Source: Rubrivivax gelatinosus (GTDB taxonomy: Bacteria; Pseudomonadota; Gammaproteobacteria; Burkholderiales; Burkholderiaceae_C). Taken from it: 53,374 nucleotides of DNA. The position numbers and the translations under genes were made by a program. Where the stretch lies: assembly GCF_016583785.1 (NCBI RefSeq), contig NZ_NRRU01000027.1:1-53374 (forward strand). The letters run 5' to 3'. Shown piece by piece: positions 35,174 through 45,131 of the stretch; position 1 is the first letter of the stretch, and each line of letters starts with the position of its first letter. The notes under the pieces are model-generated. The model saw only the letters and a list, made by a program, of their open reading frames with translations. It had not been told where the DNA came from and searched no databases.

Positions 35174-37993
35174 ATGAGTTCGACCGCCAGCATCGAAGCC
35201 GAGGCCGTGCGCCGCACCGCCCTGATGCAGGGCAAGCTCGCCGCGATCGACCGCAGCCAGGCGGTCGCGGAGTTCGCCCTCGACGGCACCGTGCTGCGCG
35301 CGAACACGAACTACCTGCGGCTGTTCGGTTACGCCGAAGCCGATGTGATCGGCCGCCATCACAGCCTGTTCTGCCATCCGCAGGTAGCCGAGCATCCGGA
35401 CTACCGGGCGTTCTGGGACGCACTGCGGCGCGGTGAGTTCCGCGGCGGCGAGTTCGTGCGCAAGGCGGCCGATGGCAGCACCGTGTACCTGCAAGGCACC
35501 TACAACCCGGTGCTCGACGAACAAGGCTGCCCGGTGAGCGTGGTGAAGTTCGCCTACGACATCAGCGCCGACAAGCGCCGCCAGCTCGAAGAGACCGCCA
35601 AGGTCCACGCGATCGACCTGACCCAGGCGGTGATCGAGTTCGACACCAGCGGCACCGTGCTCGGCGTCAACGAGCGTCTCCTGCAACTGCTGGGTTATCG
35701 CGCCGAGCAGGTGCTGGGGCGCAGCCATCGCATGTTCTGCGCGCCGGCGACCACGGACTCTGACGACTACGTGGCCTTCTGGAACGCGCTGGCCGCCGGC
35801 CAGCCGCAGGCGGGCGAGTTCCAGCGCCTGGCCGCCAACGGCCACAGCGTGTGGCTGCAGGCGACCTACACCCCGATCGTCGACCCCTCGGGCCGCGTCT
35901 ACAAGGTGGTCAAGTTCGCCTCCGACATCACCGCCGCCAAGCAGCGCGCGCTGGAGGACCAGGCCAAGATCGAGGCGATCGACCGCAGCCAGGGCGTCGT
36001 CGAGTTCGATCTGTCGGGACACGTGCTGCACGCCAACGACAACTTCCTGCGCCTGACCGGCTACACGATGGCGCAGCTGCGCGGGCAGCACCACCGCATT
36101 TTCGTCGCCCCGGAAGAAGCCGCCGGCGGCGCCTACCGGGCGTTCTGGCACAAGCTCGGCCGCGGCGAGTTCGACAGCGGCGAGTACCTGCGCATGGGCC
36201 GCGACGGTCGCCGCATCTGGATACAGGCGTCCTACAACCCGGTGCTCGATGTCGAGGGCATGCCGGTGAAGGTCGTCAAGTACTGCACCGACATCAGCGA
36301 GAGCAAGCAGCTGGAGGCCGAGGTCCGCTCGCGCATGGAGGCCGTGTCGGCCAGCGCCTGCATGATCGAGACCGACGCCGACGGCCTCATCCTGTCGGTC
36401 AATGCGCGGCTGTGCAGCGCCCTCGGCTACGGCCCGGGCGACCTGGTGGGCAAACACGAAGACGTCCTGTTCTTCGAAGAGGACCGCCAGGGCAGCGCGC
36501 GCATCGAAGACGGGGCGCTGCTGCGCGCCGGCAAGGCGCTGGCGCGCGAGTCCCGCCGCCGCGGCGCCGGCGGGCGCGAGGTCTGGCTGGCGACGTCCTC
36601 CAGCCCGCTGCCGGGTCTGGACGGACAGCTGGCCAAGGTCATCACGCTGGCGCAGGACATCACCGCCGGCAAGCTCGAGCGCCTGGATGCGCAAGGCCGG
36701 CTGACGGCGATCGACCGGGCGCAGGCGGTCATCGAGTTCGACCTCGGCGGCAAGGTGCTGGCCGCCAACGCCAACTTCCTGCGCCTGATGGGCTACACGC
36801 TGGAAGACATCCGCGGCCGCCATCACCGGATGTTCGTCGACGCGACACACGGCGCCGGCAACGAGTACATCGCCTTCTGGGAACGGCTGGGCCGCGGCGA
36901 GCATGTCCAGGGCGAGTTCAAGCGCCTGGGACAGGGCGGGCGCGAGATCTGGATACAGGCGACCTACAACCCCGTGTTCGACCCCCACGGCAACCCCGTC
37001 AAGGTGGTCAAGCTCGCCACCGACGTCACCGATGCCAAGCTGCGAAATGCCGAGTTCGAGGCCAAGGTGGCCGCGATCGACATCAGCCAGGCGGTCGTCG
37101 AGTTCGACCTCGAAGGCCGGGTGCTGGCAGCCAACCGCAACTTCCTGGCGGCGATGGGCTACACGCTGCGCGAGATCCTCGGCCAACACCACAGCCTGTT
37201 CTGCTCGCCCGAGTACACCCAGGGCACGGAGTACCGTGACTTCTGGCTGCGGCTCAACGAAGGCCAGTTCATCGGCGGGCGTTTTCACCGCGTCGGCAAG
37301 TACGGCCGCGAGGTGTGGATCCAGGCCAGCTACAACCCCATCCTGGATCTCAACGGCCAGGTCTGCAAGGTCGTCAAGGTCGCCAACGACGTCACCAAGG
37401 AAGTGCAGCTCGAGCGCTGCATCCGCGAGCGCAGCGGCGAGATGAACGGCCGCATGCAGGTGCTGCTGGAGAGCATCACCGGCATCGCCGCGAGTTCGGG
37501 CGTCGCGGCCGAGACCACCGTCGACGCTGCCGAGACCGCGCAGGCCGGCGTCCAGGCGCTGCGCAAGAGCCTGGCCGCGATCGAGACGGTGCAGCGCGGC
37601 TCCACGCGCATGAGCGAGATCGTCGGTGTCATCGGCGACATCGCCAACCAGACCAACCTGCTCGCCTTCAACGCCGCGATCGAAGCCGCGCGCGCCGGCC
37701 AGCACGGCATCGGCTTCTCGGTCGTGGCCGCCGAGGTGCGCAAGCTCGCCGAGAGCAGCAGCAGCGCGGCGCACGAGATCACGGCCCTGATCAACGAGAC
37801 GATCAGCCAGGTGGGCCACGGCGCCGAGGTCAGCCGCGAGGCCGCACGCAGCTTCGAGGGCGTGCTCAGCAGCGTGAGCCGCGCACGCGGCCACGTCGAG
37901 CAGATTGCCGGCGCGACCGCGCAGCAGCGCACGCTGACCGGCGAGGTCTCGCAGATGATCGCGGCGCTGGGCGCGATGGCCCAGCGGGAATGA
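35174..37993 (+). CDS. Soluble MCP with six tandem PAS domains (BdlA-like)
   Basis: Cytoplasmic receptor of 939 residues with no membrane segment. Six PAS units repeat with a period of exactly 122 residues: signatures A-I-D-x-x-Q-x-V-x-E-F begin at residues 24, 146, 268, 512 and 634, and the divergent fourth unit falls at 390. Each unit has a GYT/GYR...HH.(M/L)F(C/V) segment, a FW..L..G.(F) segment, and YNP(V/I)-D...KVVK at the end. The last ~180 residues are a short MCP signalling hairpin ([37 protein letters not shown]). The C terminus GAMAQRE has no tether pentapeptide. Architecture resembles BdlA, which has two PAS domains and links to biofilm dispersion. AAGGAAG precedes the ATG. It overlaps the CheW3 gene by ATGA. 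Confidence 0.94.
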   Translation: MSSTASIEAEAVRRTALMQGKLAAIDRSQAVAEFALDGTVLRANTNYLRLFGYAEADVIGRHHSLFCHPQVAEHPDYRAFWDALRRGEFRGGEFVRKAADGSTVYLQGTYNPVLDEQGCPVSVVKFAYDISADKRRQLEETAKVHAIDLTQAVIEFDTSGTVLGVNERLLQLLGYRAEQVLGRSHRMFCAPATTDSDDYVAFWNALAAGQPQAGEFQRLAANGHSVWLQATYTPIVDPSGRVYKVVKFASDITAAKQRALEDQAKIEAIDRSQGVVEFDLSGHVLHANDNFLRLTGYTMAQLRGQHHRIFVAPEEAAGGAYRAFWHKLGRGEFDSGEYLRMGRDGRRIWIQASYNPVLDVEGMPVKVVKYCTDISESKQLEAEVRSRMEAVSASACMIETDADGLILSVNARLCSALGYGPGDLVGKHEDVLFFEEDRQGSARIEDGALLRAGKALARESRRRGAGGREVWLATSSSPLPGLDGQLAKVITLAQDITAGKLERLDAQGRLTAIDRAQAVIEFDLGGKVLAANANFLRLMGYTLEDIRGRHHRMFVDATHGAGNEYIAFWERLGRGEHVQGEFKRLGQGGREIWIQATYNPVFDPHGNPVKVVKLATDVTDAKLRNAEFEAKVAAIDISQAVVEFDLEGRVLAANRNFLAAMGYTLREILGQHHSLFCSPEYTQGTEYRDFWLRLNEGQFIGGRFHRVGKYGREVWIQASYNPILDLNGQVCKVVKVANDVTKEVQLERCIRERSGEMNGRMQVLLESITGIAASSGVAAETTVDAAETAQAGVQALRKSLAAIETVQRGSTRMSEIVGVIGDIANQTNLLAFNAAIEAARAGQHGIGFSVVAAEVRKLAESSSSAAHEITALINETISQVGHGAEVSREAARSFEGVLSSVSRARGHVEQIAGATAQQRTLTGEVSQMIAALGAMAQRE

Positions 37994-39468
37994 AGCCCGT
38001 GGCCGCCACCGACGCCGGTACCTGGGGCGACGTGGTCGTCGCCGGCATCGCGCTGGCATTGCCGCTGGCGGCGCTGCGGGAGGTCCTGCCGCGGGGCGCG
38101 CTGGCCGCACTGCCCTGCGATCACGCGGCGGTGCTGGGCGCGATGCCGGTGCGCGGCGTGTCGGTGCCGGTGATCGATCTCGGCCTGATGCTGGGCCGCA
38201 GCCCCGCGGCACCGGCGCCCTTCGTGCTGTTCGTCGTGCACGGCTCGCGCCTGCTGGGGCTGGCCTGCGACGCGGTGAACGGGGTGTTCGCCGCTGCCGC
38301 CAACAGCCGCAGCGCCACCCGCAACGTGGACAGCAGGGCCGGCCATCTGTTCGACGGCAGCGTGCGCCGCGCCGACAACGCAGCGCTGGTGAACCTGCTG
38401 TCGGTGGACGCGCTGGCCGCCATGCCCGGCATTCCCTGGATCGTCGATCCGGAACCCGAACGCCAACTGGGGGCCGACGCCGACTCCGGCGCCGCAGGCG
38501 CCGTGGAGACGCCGGTGCGCTCGTTGATGCTGTTGCATGCCGGCCGCGTGCGCCTGGCGATAGACGCCAACGCGGTCGAGGCCACGCTCTGGCAGCCGCA
38601 CCTGACGTCCTCGGTGCTGGCCCAGGGCGCCTGCCGCGGCGTGCTCGACTTCGGCACCCGGCGCATCGGCGCCGTCGACCTCGTGGCCTTGTGCCGCCTG
38701 CACGCCCAGGCCGGCAGCGGCTCGCGCCAGGCCATCGTGCTGCGGCACGCGCAAGGCCTGGTCGCGCTGCTGGTCGAACGGGTGGTCGAGATCGTGCGCG
38801 TGCCCGCGGTCGACATCGTCGGCGGCACGCTGTTCGGCTTGCCGCAACCGGAACTGTTCGAGGGCATGTTCCGGGACGCGACCTGGGGCGAACACCTGAT
38901 CCTGAACGCCGCGGCACTGGGCGCGCACCCGGAGCTCGAGGCACTGGCCGCGACCAACACCGACAGCGGCACCGCGCAGCAGCAGCACGGCGAGACCCGC
39001 AAGGGTACGGCCCAGGCGCTGATCACGCTGCGGCTGCCGCAGGAGGTGGCGGTGCCGATCGATCAGGTCGACGAGGTGCTGCCCTTCGGCGGTGTCGACG
39101 GCATGTTCGGCCCCGACACCGTGCTGCGACGGGTGCAGCAACTGCGTGGCCGCGTGGTGCCGGTGATTTGCCTGGCGCGGCTGCTGGGCTGGCATCCCGG
39201 CTCCGCCAGCCCCAGCGCAGCGGTGCTGGTGGTACGTGCAGGCGAGCAATGGATCGGGTTCGCGACGCCGCGCATGGACAGCATCGAGCACAGCGACTGG
39301 CGCCGGCGCCTGCCGGCAAGCGACGGCGCGCCGGGCGTCGCCGCTCAGGTGGCGCAGCGGGAGATCGTCAGCGTCGGCGCGCCGGGCGCCGAGCGCACGC
39401 TGCGGCTGGTCGATCTCCAGGCCCTGGCCGAGGCGCTGCTGTCCGAGGGCCACCGCCTCGTGGCCTGA
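37990..39468 (+). CDS. Protein with three tandem CheW-like domains
   Basis: 492 residues built of three CheW-type units of ~150-165 residues. The core strand motif recurs: [18 protein letters not shown] (unit 1), [15 protein letters not shown] (unit 2) and [17 protein letters not shown] (unit 3); unit 2 is the most degenerate. No receiver, kinase or Hpt part is present, so it is not CheV or CheA. The ATG overlaps the receptor stop, so the two are translated together. It probably links the multi-PAS receptor to a CheA, either the operon CheA or another one outside the window. Confidence 0.85.
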   Translation: MKPVAATDAGTWGDVVVAGIALALPLAALREVLPRGALAALPCDHAAVLGAMPVRGVSVPVIDLGLMLGRSPAAPAPFVLFVVHGSRLLGLACDAVNGVFAAAANSRSATRNVDSRAGHLFDGSVRRADNAALVNLLSVDALAAMPGIPWIVDPEPERQLGADADSGAAGAVETPVRSLMLLHAGRVRLAIDANAVEATLWQPHLTSSVLAQGACRGVLDFGTRRIGAVDLVALCRLHAQAGSGSRQAIVLRHAQGLVALLVERVVEIVRVPAVDIVGGTLFGLPQPELFEGMFRDATWGEHLILNAAALGAHPELEALAATNTDSGTAQQQHGETRKGTAQALITLRLPQEVAVPIDQVDEVLPFGGVDGMFGPDTVLRRVQQLRGRVVPVICLARLLGWHPGSASPSAAVLVVRAGEQWIGFATPRMDSIEHSDWRRRLPASDGAPGVAAQVAQREIVSVGAPGAERTLRLVDLQALAEALLSEGHRLVA

Positions 39469-39597
39469 GCGGCGAGCCGGTCGCGCCGCCGCCACTGCGC
39501 GCGCCGGGCGGAACTTGACCGGGATCAGGAGCTGGCCGGCGCCTTGCCGGCGGGCACGACCCCGATGCCAGAATCGCCGCGTCCCCCAGGAGATGCG

Positions 39598-40956
39598 ATG
39601 ACGACGAAGTTCCTGCTCGAAGAAAGCCGCATGCCGCGGCACTGGTACAACATCGTGGCCGACTTGCCGGTGCCGCCGGCGCCGCCGCTGCACCCGGGCA
39701 CCCAGCAGCCCGTCGGCCCGGCCGACCTGGAACCGCTGTTCACGCGCTCGCTGATCGAGCAGGAAATGGCGACCGAACGCGAGATCGAGATCCCCGAGCC
39801 GGTCCGCGAGGTGTTCCGCCTGTGGCGCCCGGCGCCGCTGATCCGCGCCCGCCGCCTGGAGCAGGCGCTGGGCACGCCGGCCAAGATCTTCTTCAAGTAC
39901 GAAGGCGTGTCGCCGGCCGGCAGCCACAAGCCCAACAGCGCCGTGCCGCAGGCCTGGTACAACGCCCAGGCCGGCATCCGCAAGCTGACGACCGAAACCG
40001 GCGCCGGCCAGTGGGGCTCGTCGCTGGCCTTCGCCGGCTCGCTGTTCGGGCTGGAGGTCAAGATCTTCCAGGTGCGTGTGTCCTACGACCAGAAGCCGTA
40101 CCGGCGCGCGCTGATGGAGACCTACGGCGCGACCTGTATCGCGTCACCGTCGGCCGAGACCAGCGCCGGCCGCGCCGTGTTGGCCGAGCACCCGCAGCAC
40201 CCGGGCTCGTTGGGTCTGGCGATCAGCGAGGCCGTCGAAGTCGCGGCGACGAACGACGACACCAAGTACGCGCTGGGCTCGGTGCTCAACCACGTGCTGC
40301 TGCACCAGACCATCATCGGCCAGGAAGCGATGCTGCAGATGGAGATGGCCGATGCCGACCCCGACGTCGTCATCGCCTGCACCGGCGGCGGCAGCAACTT
40401 CGCCGGCCTGGCCTTCCCCTACGTCGGCCAGACGCTGCGCGGCGGGCGCAGCAGGCGCATCGTCGCCGTCGAGCCCTCGGCCTGCCCCAGCCTGACGCGC
40501 GGCCGCTTCGCCTACGACTACGGCGACACCGCGCACCTGACGCCGCTGACCAAGATGCACACGCTGGGCAGCAGCTTCACGCCGCCGGGTTTCCACGCCG
40601 GCGGCCTGCGCTACCACGGCATGGCGCCGCTGGTCAGCCATCTGAAAGAGCTCGGCCTGATCGAGGCCCAGGCCTACACGCAGACCGAGTGTTTCGCCGC
40701 CGCGGTGCTGTTCGCGCGCTGCGAAGGCATCGTGCCGGCACCGGAAGCCAGCCACGCGGTCCAGGGTGCGGTCGCCGAGGCGCTGCGCTGCAAGGCCGAG
40801 GGCAAGGCCGAGACCATCCTCTTCGGCCTCAGCGGCCACGGCCACTTCGACATGGCGGCCTATACCAACTACCTCGGCGGCAAGCTGGTCGACGCCAGCT
40901 ACGACGAGGCCGAGCTGGCGATGGCGCTGGCGGGGCTGCCGAGCGTGCCGGCTTGA
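39598..40956 (+). CDS. trpB2: TrpB2-type tryptophan synthase beta-like PLP enzyme
   Basis: PLP enzyme of 452 residues. The start MTTKFLLEESRMPRHWYN follows AGGAG and agrees with the family. TrpB2 proteins have this N-terminal extension with RPAPLIRARRLEQAL. The PLP lysine lies in SPAGSHKPNSAVPQAWYN, and the phosphate loop is ACTGGGSNFAGLAFP. Other marks are TETGAGQWGSSLAFAG and the late LFGLSGHGHFDMAAY. TrpB2 forms act as stand-alone synthases of tryptophan from indole, since they lack the TrpA contact. No trpA or other trp gene is adjacent. Confidence 0.92.
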   Translation: MTTKFLLEESRMPRHWYNIVADLPVPPAPPLHPGTQQPVGPADLEPLFTRSLIEQEMATEREIEIPEPVREVFRLWRPAPLIRARRLEQALGTPAKIFFKYEGVSPAGSHKPNSAVPQAWYNAQAGIRKLTTETGAGQWGSSLAFAGSLFGLEVKIFQVRVSYDQKPYRRALMETYGATCIASPSAETSAGRAVLAEHPQHPGSLGLAISEAVEVAATNDDTKYALGSVLNHVLLHQTIIGQEAMLQMEMADADPDVVIACTGGGSNFAGLAFPYVGQTLRGGRSRRIVAVEPSACPSLTRGRFAYDYGDTAHLTPLTKMHTLGSSFTPPGFHAGGLRYHGMAPLVSHLKELGLIEAQAYTQTECFAAAVLFARCEGIVPAPEASHAVQGAVAEALRCKAEGKAETILFGLSGHGHFDMAAYTNYLGGKLVDASYDEAELAMALAGLPSVPA

Positions 40957-40972
40957 AGCAGCGGGCTCAGCT

Positions 40973-41002
40973 CTCAGCCTGACAGCTGAGCCCAGGCCTT
41001 GT
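40973..41002 (-). repeat. Displaced copy of the hrpA 3' end
   Basis: 30 bp matching the true hrpA terminus at 41090-41119 with one mismatch, offset by 117 bp. It includes the stop-codon context and is non-coding here. Confidence 0.85.
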
Positions 41003-41012
41003 AGTTCCGGCA

Positions 41013-41034
41013 TGACATCGCTCGCGCGATGTCA
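41013..41034. terminator. Hairpin between converging trpB2 and hrpA
   Basis: Perfect inverted repeat TGACATCGC-TCGC-GCGATGTCA. There is no T run, so a factor-independent role is unproven, but its place between convergent genes is suggestive. Two further hairpins follow: GCCGCC/GGCGGC (41056-41070) and CGCCCGAC/GTCGGGCG (41071-41089). Confidence 0.45.
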
Positions 41035-41090
41035 GCCTGCACTGCAAAGCTTGGTGCCGCCTGTGGCGGCCGCCCGACGCGGTCGGGCGC

Positions 41091-44000
41091 TCAGCCTGAC
41101 AGCTGAGACCAGGCCTTGTCCAGCCGCTTGATGCTCACCGGCTGCGGCGTGCGCAGCTCCTGCGCGAACAGGCTGACCCGCAGCTCTTCCAGCAGCCAGC
41201 GGTACTCGTCCAGGCGCGCGTGCTGCGCGCCCTTCAGTTCGGCGATGCGGCGCCAGTAGCGCTGCTCCAGCGGGCGCAGCTCGGCCAGGCGGGCGGCGTC
41301 GCGCGCCGGGTCGGCTCGCAGCTTGTCCAGGCGCAGCGTCACCGCCTTCAGATAACGCGGGAAGTGCGCCAGCGCGGCCCAGTCGGTCGCGACCAGGAAA
41401 CGTTTGGGCACCAGGCGCTGCAGTTGCTGCGCGACGTCGTCGGCGACGTCCTTGGGCGGGCGGCTGTCCTTCAACTTGCGCGCGGCGACGGCGTACTCGG
41501 CCAGTACCACGCCGGCCAGGCGCGCGACTTCCTGCGCGATCAGGTTCAGCCGCGTGCGGCCTTCGTCGAGGCGCGCCTTGAAGCTGCGTTCATCGGCCGG
41601 CAGCGGCTCGGCGAGGAAGGCGCGGTCGACCGCGACGTCGACGATCTGCTGGCGCAGCTCCTCGAGCGTGCCGCCCAGCGCCATGAAGGTGACGCCCATC
41701 TTCGGCAGATCGGGGATGTTCTTCTCGAGGTATCTCAGCGGCTCGCGGATCTGCAGCGCGACCAGCCGGCGCAGGCCCACGCGGTGCCTGGCAGCGGCGG
41801 CCTCGGGCTCGTCGAAGACCTCGATCTCGACGTGCGTGCCGCCGTCGACCAGCGCCGGGAAACCGATCAGCGTCTGCGCACCCTTGCGGATCTCCATCAG
41901 CTCGGGCAGCTCGCCGAAGGTCCAGGCGGTATGGCGCTGCGCCGCGGCCGGCGGCGGCGGCGCAGCGACCTCGGCGACGACACCGCGGCGCGGCTCCCTC
42001 TCCCGCCCCGCGGGAGAGGGCTGGGGTGAGGGCTGCGGTGCGGGCGAGGGAGCCTGGATCTTCAGCGCCGCCAGCGCCTGGAACGCACTGCGCGCCTGCA
42101 CACCGAGTTCGGCCTTCAGCCCGGCGAGGTCGCGCCCCATCGCCAATTGCCGGCCATGTTCGTCGACGACGCGGAAGTTCATGAACAGATGCGGCGGCAG
42201 CTGCTCGAGCTTGAAGTCGTTGCGCTGCACCGCGATCTGGCTGCGTTCGCGCACCGCCTTCAGCAGCGCGTCGACCAGTTCACCCTGGGCGAAAGGCGCG
42301 GTGGCGCAGAACTCGGCGGCGAACTCGGGCAGCGGCACCAGGCGCGAACGCGGGCGCTGGTGCAGGCTCTTGCACAGCGCCAGCACCTTGTCGCGCAGCA
42401 TGCCGGGCACCAGCCACTGGCAGCGCTCTTCGTTCGCCTGGTTCAGCGCGTAGATCGGCAGCGTCACCGTGATGCCGTCCTTGGCATCGCCGGGTTCGTG
42501 CAGGTAGGTCGCCACGCAATCGATGCCGCCCACGCGCACGGTCTTCGGGAAGGCGTCGGTCGTGATGCCGGCGGCCTCGTGGCGCATCAGCTCGTCGCGT
42601 GTCAGCTGCAGCAGTTTGGGCTGCTTCTTCACTTCCTCGCGGAACCACTTCTCCAGCGTCGCGCCCGAACACACCTCGGCCGGCAGCTGCTGGTCGTAGA
42701 AGGCGTGGATCAGTTCGTCGTCGACCAGCACGTCCTGGCGCCGCGACTTGTGCTCCAGCTCCTCGACCTGGGCGATCAGCTTGCGGTTGTGCGCCAGGAA
42801 GGGCAGCCGCGTGTCCCACTCGCCGTTGACCAGCGCCTCGCGGATGAAGATCTCGCGCGCGGCCTTCGGGTCGACACGGCCGAAGTTGACGCGGCGGTTG
42901 TTGTAGACCACCAGCCCGTACAGCGTCGCGCGCTCCAGCGCGATGACCTCGGCGGCCTTCTTCTCCCAGTGCGGCTCGAGCAGCTGCGTCTTCAACAGAT
43001 GCCCGGCGACCGTCGGGATCCAGCCGGGTTCGATCGCGGCGATGCCGCGGCCGAACAGGCGTGTCGTCTCGACCAGCTCGGCGACGACGATCCAGCGCCC
43101 CGGCTTCTTGGACAGGTGCGCGCCCGGATGGCGCCAGAACTTGATGCCGCGCGCGCCCAGGTACCACTCGTCGTCGTCGGACTTGCAGCCGATGTTGCCC
43201 AGCAGCCCGGCCAGCATCGACAGGTGCAGCTGCTCGTAGGTCGCCGGCAGCGTGTTCAGGCGCCAGCCGTGTTCGGCGACGACGGTGAGCAGCTGCGAAT
43301 GGATGTCGCGCCACTCGCGCACGCGCCGCGGGCTGACGAAGCTCTCGCGCAGACGCTGCTCCTGCTGGCGGTTGCTGAGTTTGTGCGACGGCGCGCCGCT
43401 GCCCAGACCGCCGGACTTGCCCCCTCTCCCGCTTGCGGGAGAGGACTGGGGTGAGGGTGTCGCCGGTGCCGCAGCTCGGCCCCTCACCCCAGCCTTCTCC
43501 CCGCTGGCGGCGAGAGGGAGCGATTCAGGCTGCGCGTGCCCGCGCCCTTCCTCGATCCAGTTCCACAGCTTCAGATAGCCGACGAACTCGCTCTTCTCGT
43601 CGTCGAACTTGCGGTGTTTCTCGTCGGCCGCCTGGGCCTGCTCGAGCGGGCGGTCGCGCACGTCCTGCACGCTCAGCGCCGCGGCGATGACCAGCACCTC
43701 GGACAGCGCCTGGCGGTCGCGCGCCTCGATGATCATGCGGCCGACGCGCGGGTCCAGCGGCAAGCGGGCGAGTTCGCGGCCGATCTTGCTCAGATCGCCC
43801 TGCTCGTCGATGGCGTCGAGTTCGTCGAGCAGCGCGTAGCCGTCGGCGATCGCCTTCTTCGGCGGCGGCTCCAGGAACGGGAAGTCCTCGACCGTGCCCA
43901 GGCGCAGCGCCTTCATGCGCAGGATGACGCCGGCCAGCGACGACCGCAGGATCTCGGGATCTGTGAAACGTGCGCGCTGGTTGAAGTCGGCTTCGTCGTA

Positions 44001-45101
44001 GAGCCGGATGCAGACGCCGTTGGCGACGCGCCCGCAGCGCCCGGCGCGCTGGTTGGCCGCGGCCTGGCTCACCGGCTCGACCTGCAGCTGCTCGACCTTG
44101 TTGCGGTAGCTGTAGCGCTTGACACGCGCCAGCCCCGAGTCGACGACGTAGCGGATGCCGGGCACCGTCAGCGAGGTCTCGGCGACGTTGGTCGCGAGCA
44201 CGATGCGGCGGCCGTTGCCGGCTTCGAAGACACGGTCCTGCTCGGCCTGCGACAGGCGCGCGAACAGCGGCAGGATCTCCGGCTGCGGCCCGCCGCGCGC
44301 GGTGCTGGCCAGGTGCTTGCGCAGATGGTCGGTGGTCTCGCGGATCTCGCGTTCGCCGGGCAGGAAGACGAGGATGTCGCCGCTGCCGGAACGCCAGAGT
44401 TCGTCGACGGCGTCGGCGATCGCATCGCCCAGGTCCCAGTCCTTCTTCTCCTCGAAGGGCCGCCAGCGCTGCTCGACCGGGTACAGCCGGCCCGAGACCA
44501 TGATCACCGGCGCCGGGCCGGCCGCGGACTCGAAGTGCTTCGCGAAGCGGTCGGCGTCTATCGTCGCCGAGGTCACGACGATCTTCAGGTCGGGCCGGCG
44601 CGGCAGCAGCTGGCGCAGGTAGCCGAGCAGGAAGTCGATGTTGAGGCTGCGCTCATGCGCCTCGTCGATGATCAGCGTGTCGTAGGCCTTGAGCAGCGGA
44701 TCGGTCTGCGTCTCGGCCAGCAGGATGCCGTCGGTCATCAGCTTGACCGAGGCGCCCGGCTGCAGCCGGTCCTGGAAGCGCACCTTGTAGCCGACGACCT
44801 CGCCCAGCGGCGAGTTCAGCTCCTCGGCGATGCGCTTGGCGACACTGGACGCGGCGATGCGCCGCGGCTGCGTGTGGCCGATCAGGCCGCGGCCGCCGGC
44901 GCCCAGGCCGCGCCCCAGCTCGAGCGCGATCTTCGGCAGCTGCGTCGTCTTGCCCGAGCCGGTCTCGCCGCAGACGATGATGACCTGATGCTCGCGAAGA
45001 GCGCGCGCGATCTCGTCTCGGCGCGCCGAGACGGGCAGCGATTCGGGGTAGGTGATCGGCGGAACCGGGTTGGCCGGCCGCCCGGGGCGAGTGTCGGACA
45101 C
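41091..45101 (-). CDS. hrpA: ATP-dependent RNA helicase HrpA
   Basis: DEAH-box helicase of 1336 residues. Walker A GETGSGKTTQLPKIALELG, Walker B LIIDEAHERSLNIDFLLGYL, motif III VVTSATIDADRF, motif VI QRAGRCGRVANGVCIRLYDEADF, then HA2, OB and the long HrpA-specific C-terminal region. Two low-complexity inserts break conservation: near 43423-43523 and 41996-42032 the coding sequence is a REP-like repeat read in frame (SPQSSPASGRGGKS and PSPQPSPAGRERE). The frame stays open through both. The 3' end is duplicated downstream at 40973-41002. Confidence 0.96.
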   Translation of the reverse strand: MSDTRPGRPANPVPPITYPESLPVSARRDEIARALREHQVIIVCGETGSGKTTQLPKIALELGRGLGAGGRGLIGHTQPRRIAASSVAKRIAEELNSPLGEVVGYKVRFQDRLQPGASVKLMTDGILLAETQTDPLLKAYDTLIIDEAHERSLNIDFLLGYLRQLLPRRPDLKIVVTSATIDADRFAKHFESAAGPAPVIMVSGRLYPVEQRWRPFEEKKDWDLGDAIADAVDELWRSGSGDILVFLPGEREIRETTDHLRKHLASTARGGPQPEILPLFARLSQAEQDRVFEAGNGRRIVLATNVAETSLTVPGIRYVVDSGLARVKRYSYRNKVEQLQVEPVSQAAANQRAGRCGRVANGVCIRLYDEADFNQRARFTDPEILRSSLAGVILRMKALRLGTVEDFPFLEPPPKKAIADGYALLDELDAIDEQGDLSKIGRELARLPLDPRVGRMIIEARDRQALSEVLVIAAALSVQDVRDRPLEQAQAADEKHRKFDDEKSEFVGYLKLWNWIEEGRGHAQPESLPLAASGEKAGVRGRAAAPATPSPQSSPASGRGGKSGGLGSGAPSHKLSNRQQEQRLRESFVSPRRVREWRDIHSQLLTVVAEHGWRLNTLPATYEQLHLSMLAGLLGNIGCKSDDDEWYLGARGIKFWRHPGAHLSKKPGRWIVVAELVETTRLFGRGIAAIEPGWIPTVAGHLLKTQLLEPHWEKKAAEVIALERATLYGLVVYNNRRVNFGRVDPKAAREIFIREALVNGEWDTRLPFLAHNRKLIAQVEELEHKSRRQDVLVDDELIHAFYDQQLPAEVCSGATLEKWFREEVKKQPKLLQLTRDELMRHEAAGITTDAFPKTVRVGGIDCVATYLHEPGDAKDGITVTLPIYALNQANEERCQWLVPGMLRDKVLALCKSLHQRPRSRLVPLPEFAAEFCATAPFAQGELVDALLKAVRERSQIAVQRNDFKLEQLPPHLFMNFRVVDEHGRQLAMGRDLAGLKAELGVQARSAFQALAALKIQAPSPAPQPSPQPSPAGREREPRRGVVAEVAAPPPPAAAQRHTAWTFGELPELMEIRKGAQTLIGFPALVDGGTHVEIEVFDEPEAAAARHRVGLRRLVALQIREPLRYLEKNIPDLPKMGVTFMALGGTLEELRQQIVDVAVDRAFLAEPLPADERSFKARLDEGRTRLNLIAQEVARLAGVVLAEYAVAARKLKDSRPPKDVADDVAQQLQRLVPKRFLVATDWAALAHFPRYLKAVTLRLDKLRADPARDAARLAELRPLEQRYWRRIAELKGAQHARLDEYRWLLEELRVSLFAQELRTPQPVSIKRLDKAWSQLSG
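41996..42032. repeat. REP-like repeat inside hrpA, copy 1
   Basis: CCCTCTCCCGC-CCC-GCGGGAGAGGG followed by CTGGGGTGAGGG. It lies in the C-terminal third of hrpA and is translated in frame on the minus strand. Confidence 0.85.
43423..43523. repeat. REP-like repeat pair inside hrpA, copies 2 and 3
   Basis: A forward unit (43423-43458: CCCTCTCCCGC-TT-GCGGGAGAGG then GGGGTGAGGG) faces an inverted unit (43480-43523: CCCTCACCCC then TTCTCCCCGC...GAGAGGGAG). Both are read through in frame within hrpA, adding about 35 residues. Confidence 0.85.
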
Positions 45102-45131
45102 GGGGCGCGGATTATGGCCGCGCCCGCGTAT

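Noticed and set aside
34889..38944. 1351-codon minus-strand open frame opposite the multi-PAS receptor
   Set aside because: Its apparent internal repeats are the complement of the PAS repeats. There is no start signal and no recognisable fold.
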